Assembly (NCBI GenBank): GCA_031257595.1
Contig: JAIROH010000069.1
Span: 1-5,355, forward strand
Direction: 5' to 3'
Length of the DNA: 5,355 nt
DNA from: Treponema sp.
GTDB taxonomy: Bacteria; Spirochaetota; Spirochaetia; Treponematales; Breznakiellaceae
Of this stretch, positions 1 to 4,704 are shown in pieces. The notes under the pieces are model-generated. The model saw only the letters and a program-made list of their open reading frames with translations. It was not told the origin of the DNA and made no database searches. Numbering within the stretch: the first letter of the stretch is position 1; the number at the start of each line of letters is the position of its first letter. Both the position numbers and the translations under genes were made by a program.

Positions 1-3
1 ACC

Positions 4-35
4 GTATAAAAATTCACGAAAGTGAATTTTTATAC
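4..35 (-). terminator. Perfect 14-bp hairpin, probable bidirectional terminator
   Basis: Bases 4-17 and 22-35 are exact reverse complements around a 4-base loop (GAAA on the plus strand). The 3' arm is T-rich on either strand (GTGAATTTTTATAC), so the A-tract/stem/T-tract layout of a bidirectional intrinsic terminator is present, although the central stem is not GC-rich. On the minus strand it overlaps the stop codon of the 41-codon frame (32-30). On the plus strand it could end a gene lying left of the window. Confidence 0.5.
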
Positions 36-155
36 CATGCAAACTGCCAAAGGAGCCCGTAAATCGGGATATTTTTGCATAAGTATGCAAAAATATCCAC
101 AAGCGCAACAGGCTCCTAGGGCTGTGATTTTTTCATCATGAAAAGATCCGCTCAT
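30..155 (-). CDS. Candidate 41-aa cysteine-rich hydrophobic peptide
   Basis: Unrecognised small frame, ATG at 155-153 and TAA at 32-30. Seen: GGGAGG at 165-160 lies 4 bases before the ATG, and a near-consensus promoter lies just upstream (185-213). The frame ends inside a terminator-like hairpin. The N-terminus is polar (MSGSFHDEK). Residues 10-26 form a mostly uncharged, membrane-helix-length stretch with four Cys (16, 17, 19, 23), followed by QKYPDLR and a hydrophobic tail with a fifth Cys. Codon use (CTA, TTA, ATA, TCT) is more A/T-rich than in the neighbouring genes. Inference: possibly a small membrane peptide or type I toxin-like product, since the start codon sits in a predicted mRNA hairpin. 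Against it: the palindromes inside the frame (residues 20-30 come from the 67-98 repeat) could serve RNA or DNA structure, and the frame could be fortuitous. No antisense antitoxin RNA was identified. Confidence 0.35.
   Translation of the reverse strand: MSGSFHDEKITALGACCACGYFCILMQKYPDLRAPLAVCMV
51..117. repeat. Nested inverted repeats
   Basis: An outer pair AGGAGCC (51-57) / GGCTCCT (111-117) encloses a perfect 15-base inverted repeat, 67-81 with 84-98, separated by only two bases. The T-run lies in the 5' arm and the A-run in the 3' arm on both strands, the opposite of an intrinsic terminator. It may be RNA structure, a cruciform-type DNA element or part of a dispersed palindromic repeat family. 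A single copy in this window cannot decide. Confidence 0.7.
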
Positions 156-184
156 CACGCCTCCCAAGAGAATCCTGTTCGATA

Positions 185-213
185 TGTATACACCGCCGGA
201 ACAAATCTGTCAA
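185..213 (-). promoter_or_regulatory. Sigma-70-type promoter for the small leftward transcript
   Basis: Minus strand: a perfect -35 TTGACA (213-208), a 17-base spacer and TATACA (190-185, four of six matches to TATAAT). The start of transcription would fall near 178, giving a leader of about 23 bases before the ATG at 155 with GGGAGG in between. The coincidence of consensus -35, optimal spacing, ribosome site and short frame is the main evidence for a separate gene downstream of the DJ-1-like gene. Confidence 0.5.
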
Positions 214-214
214 A

Positions 215-236
215 CGCCCGGCAGATTCAACGGGCG
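215..236 (-). terminator. Weak GC hairpin after the DJ-1-like gene
   Basis: On the minus strand CGCCCG (236-231) and CGGGCG (220-215) pair across a 10-base loop, 11 bases past the TAA of the DJ-1-like gene, followed by TTTGACA. The stem is GC-rich but the U-run is only three bases, so it is a weak terminator at best. It abuts the -35 box of the small-transcript promoter and may help separate the two units. Confidence 0.3.
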
Positions 237-246
237 CGGACGCCGT

Positions 247-816
247 TTACAACAACGTATCTTCGGCGATTTTCTTTGCCGCCGAGGGACCCTCAAGCTT
301 TTCGATAAGAACAAGGGCAAAGGCGGCGGCGGTTCCCGGCCCCCGGCTCGTGATCAGGCTGCCGTCAACCACAACCTTTTCAACGGAATGTTTCCCGCCC
401 CGTACCTTGTCTTCAAGACCGGGAAAACAGGTAAAGTTTTTTCCGTCCAGAAGCCCCAGGGGCGCCAATACCACAGCCGGCGACGCGCAGATAGCGGCAA
501 AGATCTTCCCGGCTTCCGCCATTTCTTTGAAGATCTTCCCGACCGCCGGGCAGGCGGCGAGGTTTGAGGCACCCGGCATCCCCCCGGGAATAAAAACCGC
601 GTCCCAGGCTCCGGCGGAAAGCTTCCCCGATTCGGCAAGCTTTTCAAGCACGGTGTCGGCCACAACCGGAACACCCCGCGCGCCCTTTACGGTATTGGAA
701 GCCGTAATGGAAGCCGTTGTCACCTCTATGCCCGCCCTTCGCAGGTAATCAATCGGGGTAAGGGCTTCCACTTCCTCAAAACCTTCGGCCAGAAAAACAA
801 GCGCTTTTTTTGCCAT
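247..816 (-). CDS. DJ-1/PfpI family protein (YajL-like)
   Basis: A 189-aa cytosolic flavodoxin-like protein of the DJ-1/ThiJ/PfpI superfamily; length is normal. Seen: N-terminal GFEEVEA places Glu17 at the position of the conserved DJ-1 glutamate that hydrogen-bonds the reactive cysteine. FIPGGMPG lies near 75-82, the nucleophile-elbow cysteine is Cys110 in AAICASPA, and the family signature TSRGPGT spans 156-162. The position of human DJ-1 His126 is Phe131 (CFP), as in bacterial YajL. Family knowledge: members are linked to oxidative and carbonyl stress, as chaperone, glyoxalase III or proposed deglycase; the exact activity is disputed and cannot be read here. Start: ATG at 816-814 with GGAGG at 826-822, five bases upstream; a second ATG at 820-818 is in another frame. 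It is transcribed divergently from the phosphorelay operon. Family certain, biochemical role uncertain. Confidence 0.95.
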   Translation of the reverse strand: MAKKALVFLAEGFEEVEALTPIDYLRRAGIEVTTASITASNTVKGARGVPVVADTVLEKLAESGKLSAGAWDAVFIPGGMPGASNLAACPAVGKIFKEMAEAGKIFAAICASPAVVLAPLGLLDGKNFTCFPGLEDKVRGGKHSVEKVVVDGSLITSRGPGTAAAFALVLIEKLEGPSAAKKIAEDTLL

Positions 817-821
817 ACATT

Positions 822-826
822 CCTCC
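822..826 (-). promoter_or_regulatory. Ribosome-binding site of the DJ-1-like gene
   Basis: GGAGG on the minus strand, five bases before ATG 816-814. It fixes the start codon. Confidence 0.85.
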
Positions 827-834
827 GTATACAG

Positions 835-846
835 GGAGTATACTCC
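835..846. promoter_or_regulatory. Perfect 12-bp palindrome with embedded -10-like box
   Basis: GGAGTATACTCC is fully self-complementary. On the minus strand it contains TATACT (842-837), a plausible -10 box for the leftward DJ-1-like gene about 20 bases before its ATG. No good -35 is found at 16-18 bases (the best is ATGTAC at 865-860), so an activator may be needed or the promoter lies elsewhere. A second GTATAC lies at 827-832. A dimeric regulator bound here would cover the promoter, but no regulator can be named. Confidence 0.4.
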
Positions 847-885
847 ATTTTACGCAAAGGTACATGCGGTACGGCGCCTGAATTC

Positions 886-914
886 TTGAATTTTTTCACA
901 TACCCGCGTACAAT
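886..914 (+). promoter_or_regulatory. Sigma-70-type promoter of the phosphorelay operon
   Basis: TTGAAT (886-891), a 17-base spacer and TACAAT (909-914); four of six and five of six consensus matches at optimal spacing. The predicted transcription start (about 920-922) coincides with the GTG start codon at 921, so the first gene may be translated from a leaderless mRNA. The -35 box lies inside a short inverted repeat AATTC-TT-GAATT (881-892). Confidence 0.6.
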
Positions 915-920
915 ACCGGT

Positions 921-2183
921 GTGAAACAGGTTCTTATCATAGACGAGTCGCCGCTTTTCAGGGATTATCTAAAGGAAAAACTTTCGGAAAACACGGAAGA
1001 TCAACTGTCCGCCGCGGTGGCCGTCAACGCCCTGGACGGTATAGCCAAAATCAGGAATCTGACGCCCGATCTTATCATCATGGATTATCACCTGAGCCGC
1101 CAGGGATGCATCGAAGCGCTCAGGCAGAAAAGGGAAAACCCCAATACGTCGGGAATTCCGGTCATTGTTCTGGCCCGGCAGATTGACCAGAAAAAAATCA
1201 TAGAGCTTGTTCCCTACAACGTTAAAAAGGTGTTTACCAAACCGGTTAAAATCGACGCCCTGTTCGACGCCCTTTCCTCAATGCTGGGAGTGAACTTCGC
1301 GATTGACGAATCTCCGGGAATCGTAGAGGTTCATGTAAACGACGACATCATCTTTGTCGAAATCGCCCAGGGACTTAACCGGGACAAACTTGACCTGCTT
1401 GGTTTTAAAATCGTTGAGCTTGTGGAACTGTACCAAATACGGATCCCGAAAGTCATCGTGATGCTCAGCGACATACGTCTTACGTTTGCCGACGGCCCGA
1501 ACATCCAGAAGCTTCTGGAAATAATACTAAATTCGTCCCGCGTCAGAAAAAAACATGTCAGGATACTTACCCGCGACAGCTTTACCAGGAATTTTATCGA
1601 AAGCCAAAAGGAATACGAAGGCATTGAAGTAGTGAGCAACCTTCAATACGCGATGGACGGGCTGCTTTCGCAGCTGGACGCTTCGATGGAATACGCGGAA
1701 AAAAAAGCCGAGATTATCGGCGACAAGCTGCTTTCGGCGGGGGCGGCCGAAGGCGAAGCGATGCAGCTCCGCTTTAAAAACGAAACGAAACCGGAAAACA
1801 CCGCGGAAATGTTTGAGGGCCTTGCGGTAGCCGTGGTAGACGACGATTTTGTCATCCGGGAACTTATCAAAAACACCTTTTCCAAAGCCGGTTCCGTGGT
1901 TACCGCCTTTCCCGACGGCAGGGAATTTATCGCGGCGCTGGAAAACAGCCGCTTCGACCTGGTGTTTTTGGACATCGTGATGCCGAGGATGGACGGCTTT
2001 GCGGTGCTTCGGGAACTTAAAGACAGAAACATTTCCATGCCGGTTATCGTCCTTTCGGCGGTACACCAGAGAGAGACGGTTATACGGGCGTTTCAGATGG
2101 GCATAAAAAGCTACCTTGCCAAACCGCTCAAACCCGGCGACCTGCTTAAAAAATCAATGGAAATACTCAGGGTTAATTTTTGA
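921..2183 (+). CDS. Dual-receiver response regulator with STAS-like middle domain
   Basis: A 420-aa soluble signalling protein. Receiver 1 (about 1-122) has D8/E9, phospho-acceptor D55 and K107, but Ala85 replaces the usual Thr/Ser switch residue. The middle (about 133-250) has a strand-strand-helix-strand-helix-strand-helix-strand-helix pattern, resembling STAS / anti-sigma-antagonist domains; it has ADGP where the phosphorylatable DS motif would lie. A linker of about 50 residues leads to receiver 2 (300-420), which is canonical: D307/D308, D351 in FLDIVMPRMDG, S379, K401-P402. There is no DNA-binding or enzymatic output domain, so an adaptor or phosphate-acceptor role is inferred. Start: GTG 921, the only usual start codon in frame after the TGA at 879, and it begins directly on receiver strand 1. 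No Shine-Dalgarno sequence precedes it. Its stop overlaps the start of the hybrid kinase gene, its likely phosphodonor. Receivers are certain; the STAS assignment is tentative. Confidence 0.9.
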   Translation: MKQVLIIDESPLFRDYLKEKLSENTEDQLSAAVAVNALDGIAKIRNLTPDLIIMDYHLSRQGCIEALRQKRENPNTSGIPVIVLARQIDQKKIIELVPYNVKKVFTKPVKIDALFDALSSMLGVNFAIDESPGIVEVHVNDDIIFVEIAQGLNRDKLDLLGFKIVELVELYQIRIPKVIVMLSDIRLTFADGPNIQKLLEIILNSSRVRKKHVRILTRDSFTRNFIESQKEYEGIEVVSNLQYAMDGLLSQLDASMEYAEKKAEIIGDKLLSAGAAEGEAMQLRFKNETKPENTAEMFEGLAVAVVDDDFVIRELIKNTFSKAGSVVTAFPDGREFIAALENSRFDLVFLDIVMPRMDGFAVLRELKDRNISMPVIVLSAVHQRETVIRAFQMGIKSYLAKPLKPGDLLKKSMEILRVNF

Positions 2184-4702
2184 TGCCGGCGAACCAGGGC
2201 ACGGAAACAAAAAAAACGGAAAAAGACGGGATATTCTTCCGGTTTTTCAACAGCGCCGCGGCCGCGATGGCGATAACGGACATGAACGGCATCATCGTGG
2301 CAAGCAACAACAGTTTCAACCGCCTTGTTCAATCCCTTTCGGCCGTTCAAACAGGAAAAATCGAGGCGGAAACGGCGGTCTTCGGTTCGTCGTTTGAATT
2401 TTTGTCGATTCACGATTCGGTGCGTTTTTCCAATTTTCTTTCCCGCCTCGCAAACGGATCGGCGGATACCGTCGATTTCAGGGCGTCCTTTCACGATTCC
2501 TTCGGCAAGGTCCACTGGTTCAAGCTCAAGGGATGGCGAATCGGAGCGGAGGCGGAAAAAAAAGAACAGGGGCCTTTCATCGGCATTACGATTGACGACG
2601 AGACCGAAGAACAGGAAGCCGAAGAACGCCTTCTTGAAGACAAGCAGATCGCCGAAAAAGCCATGGAGGCAAAGAGCCGCTTCCTCGCGACGATGAGCCA
2701 TGAAATCCGCACGCCGATACAGACCATTATCGGGATGAGCGAACTGCTCCAGGATACAAAACTCGATCACGAACAGGCTGAATACGTCCGTCAGGAAAAA
2801 TTTTCCGCGGAAGTGCTGCTGGCCCTGATCAACGACATCCTCGACTATTCAAAAATCGAAGCGGGCAAAATGGAGCTTGAACACATCCCCTTTGACCTTT
2901 CGGAAACCGTTGAACAGGCGGTCGAGATGATTTCCATAGAGGCCCACAAAAAGGATCTGGAAATCGCCGTGGATATTCCGCCCGGGGCGCGGCTGCGGGT
3001 TCTCGGAGACCCCAACAAATTCCGTCAGGTTGTGATCAACCTGGTAAAAAACGCCGTCAAGTTTACCTCCTCCGGCAGCGTCGTCGTCTCCGCCGGCGTT
3101 TCCGTTTCGGACGAAACGGAAAAAAACGTCACCGTCTCGGTGGCGGACACGGGCATCGGCGTGCCGGAAGAAATCAGGGGCAGGCTTTTTACGTCGTTTA
3201 TGCAGGCCGATTCTTCCCATACCAGAATCTTCGGCGGTACGGGACTGGGGCTGGCGATCTCGCGCAGTATCGTGGAACTGATGCGCGGCAGAATATGGAT
3301 GGAAAGCAACAACGGAAACGGTTCGGTGTTTTCGTTTACCGTTCCGCTTAAAACGGCGGAAGAAGCTCTTCCCGCTTTTCCGCTGATTCCGGAGGCAAAA
3401 AGAAACGTTCCCGTGCTGTTGACCGACGACACGGAAATTTCCCGGGCGATCATACAGCGGTATTTGGGCGAACTTGGCTGCCCGCGCGTTGACGCCGCCG
3501 CTTCCGGCGAAGAAACCCTCGGCATGATGAAAAAGGCCGCGGAAGCGGGAACCCCTTACGGGGTTTGTTTCATTGATATGAATATGCCCTACATGGACGG
3601 CTGGAGACTTGCCGCGGAAATAAACGGTGACAAATCCATCAACAGTACAAAACTGATTCTGATGGTTCCCCAGGGGCGCATGGAAGGGGACGCGAAAATG
3701 ACTCTCCTCAAATGGTTTGACGGCTATATCGCCAAACCGGTAACCGTTCGGAGCCTTTTCGAGACCCTTGGGCCGATTCTTGAAGAACCGGCGCTTGAAG
3801 AGCTGCTGCCCGAAGCGGAAGCCGGCGAAAGCGCGGAGATCCCCGCCGGTATGCTGGTAGCCGCAGACCTTGTCCCTTCCGGTACTTTTAACGCCGCGGT
3901 AACGGTACTTATTGTGGAAGATCATCAGGTTAACCAAAAGCTCTTTGCCATGATTATGGAAAAGCTTGGGATCAATTCCGTGTTGGCCGATGACGGCATT
4001 GACGCCCTTGAAAAAGCGGAAAAAAATCCCGTGGATCTTGTTTTCATGGATCTGCAGATGCCCCGCATGAACGGTTTTGAGGCAACGGCGGAACTGAGGA
4101 GGCGGGGTTTTGACCGGCCTATCATTGCCGTAACCGCCGGCGTCCTGGACGACGAACGAAACCGCTGTATGGAAAGCGGTTTTGACGACATGCTTTTTAA
4201 ACCTTTTAAGCGGCCGGACATCGAAGCGACGCTTAAAAAATGGAGCCGGCCCCAATGGAAAGACAGGCCGGAGCAAAACGGAAAGGTTCCCGGCCGCGGA
4301 GAACCGTTATACGATCCCGCTCCCGCCAAAGAGGAAAAACCCAAGGGAACGGAAGATATCTTTAACCCGAACGATCTGACGGATACTTTTCTGGGGGACG
4401 AAGAAACTTCCCGGTCCCTGCTTAAAAAATTCCTTGAACACAGCGAAGAGCAAATCGGCCTGCTTAAAGGCCTTGAGAAAGCCGGAAACTGGGAAGAGGC
4501 GCGGAGAATCGCCCATACCGTTAAAGGCAGTTCCCTTACCCTTTCCGGCAAAGAGCTGGGCGCGGCGGCGGCGCGCCTGGAACAGGCGTACAAAAACGCC
4601 GACACTGCCGAAATAACAGCCGCCTATGAGCCGTTTATACACGCGTTCGGGCGCTTTAAGGCCGCCATCGAAGCTTACTTCGCGAAAAATCACCAGGAGT
4701 AA
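2183..4702 (+). CDS. Soluble hybrid histidine kinase (PAS-HisKA-HATPase-REC-REC-HPt)
   Basis: An 839-aa cytosolic sensor kinase with no membrane segment. Order: PAS-like sensor (about 20-143, ending in the PAC-like GITIDDETEEQEAEERL), charged helix (140-165), HisKA with phospho-acceptor H173 in MSHEIRTP, and HATPase_c with N-box Asn290, G1 DTGIG (322-326) and G2 GGTGLGLA (351-358). Receiver A (409-530) has D415/D416, D465 and K518, but Val495 replaces Thr/Ser. Receiver B (572-690) is canonical: E579/D580, D623, T651, K673-P674. A C-terminal HPt (736-835) carries H778 in AHTVKGSS. Family knowledge: this BarA/ArcB-like layout moves phosphate His-Asp-His, then to a separate receiver; the upstream dual-receiver protein is the natural target. 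Start: ATG 2183 forms TGATG with the preceding stop, implying translational coupling; TTG 2180 in frame is an alternative, and a weak AGGG lies at 2169-2172. The signal sensed is unknown. Confidence 0.95.
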   Translation: MPANQGTETKKTEKDGIFFRFFNSAAAAMAITDMNGIIVASNNSFNRLVQSLSAVQTGKIEAETAVFGSSFEFLSIHDSVRFSNFLSRLANGSADTVDFRASFHDSFGKVHWFKLKGWRIGAEAEKKEQGPFIGITIDDETEEQEAEERLLEDKQIAEKAMEAKSRFLATMSHEIRTPIQTIIGMSELLQDTKLDHEQAEYVRQEKFSAEVLLALINDILDYSKIEAGKMELEHIPFDLSETVEQAVEMISIEAHKKDLEIAVDIPPGARLRVLGDPNKFRQVVINLVKNAVKFTSSGSVVVSAGVSVSDETEKNVTVSVADTGIGVPEEIRGRLFTSFMQADSSHTRIFGGTGLGLAISRSIVELMRGRIWMESNNGNGSVFSFTVPLKTAEEALPAFPLIPEAKRNVPVLLTDDTEISRAIIQRYLGELGCPRVDAAASGEETLGMMKKAAEAGTPYGVCFIDMNMPYMDGWRLAAEINGDKSINSTKLILMVPQGRMEGDAKMTLLKWFDGYIAKPVTVRSLFETLGPILEEPALEELLPEAEAGESAEIPAGMLVAADLVPSGTFNAAVTVLIVEDHQVNQKLFAMIMEKLGINSVLADDGIDALEKAEKNPVDLVFMDLQMPRMNGFEATAELRRRGFDRPIIAVTAGVLDDERNRCMESGFDDMLFKPFKRPDIEATLKKWSRPQWKDRPEQNGKVPGRGEPLYDPAPAKEEKPKGTEDIFNPNDLTDTFLGDEETSRSLLKKFLEHSEEQIGLLKGLEKAGNWEEARRIAHTVKGSSLTLSGKELGAAAARLEQAYKNADTAEITAAYEPFIHAFGRFKAAIEAYFAKNHQE
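4695..4699 (+). promoter_or_regulatory. Ribosome-binding site of the PHP-family gene
   Basis: AGGAG within the last codons of the hybrid kinase gene, five bases before ATG 4705. It supports this start and cotranscription with the kinase. Confidence 0.85.
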
Positions 4703-4704
4703 CA

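Larger units (their letters stand above)
4..178 (-). ncRNA. Candidate structured small transcript (sRNA or short structured mRNA)
   Basis: Seen: reading leftward from the start site predicted by the promoter at 185-213, nearly the whole RNA is covered by three hairpins. Hairpin I pairs 161-154 with 128-120 (8 bp, one bulged A) around an inner TTTTC/GAAAA stem; it includes part of the Shine-Dalgarno sequence and the start codon of the 41-codon frame. Hairpin II pairs 117-108 with 60-51 around an inner perfect inverted repeat (98-84 with 81-67). Its position 110/58 is a G-U pair in minus-strand RNA but an A-C mismatch in plus-strand RNA, which favours leftward transcription. Hairpin III (35-22 with 17-4) is terminator-like. 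Inference: this is a roughly 175-nt stable RNA, either a regulatory RNA or the self-sequestering mRNA of the small peptide. It matches no RNA family I recognise. The palindromes could instead be a dispersed repeat. Confidence 0.35.

Noticed and set aside
67..98. Inner hairpin considered as an intrinsic terminator
   Set aside because: On either strand the T-run is in the 5' arm and the 3' arm is A-rich with no following T-run, which is the wrong layout for termination.
1..120. CRISPR repeats or an attachment site
   Set aside because: The two palindromes differ in sequence, are not regularly spaced and have no spacer pattern. No integrase, tRNA or target duplication is visible.
138..309. Plus-strand frame of 56 codons (MKRSAHHASQ...)
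   Set aside because: No Shine-Dalgarno sequence or promoter; basic, featureless translation; it overlaps the 3' end of the DJ-1-like gene and opposes the better-supported minus-strand unit.
184..567. Plus-strand open frame antisense to the DJ-1-like gene
   Set aside because: Low-complexity Gly/Arg/Pro-rich translation, no ribosome site, and it mirrors a conserved protein on the other strand.
1527..2066. Minus-strand frame of 179 codons opposite the dual-receiver gene
   Set aside because: Antisense to a clear receiver domain; His/Phe/Arg-rich shadow composition and no supported start.
2849..4276. Long open frame (475 codons) on the minus strand
   Set aside because: It lies wholly antisense to the hybrid kinase, whose domains and motifs are unmistakable. 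The translation is a His/Arg/Phe/Gly-rich composition typical of a reverse-frame shadow in GC-biased DNA.
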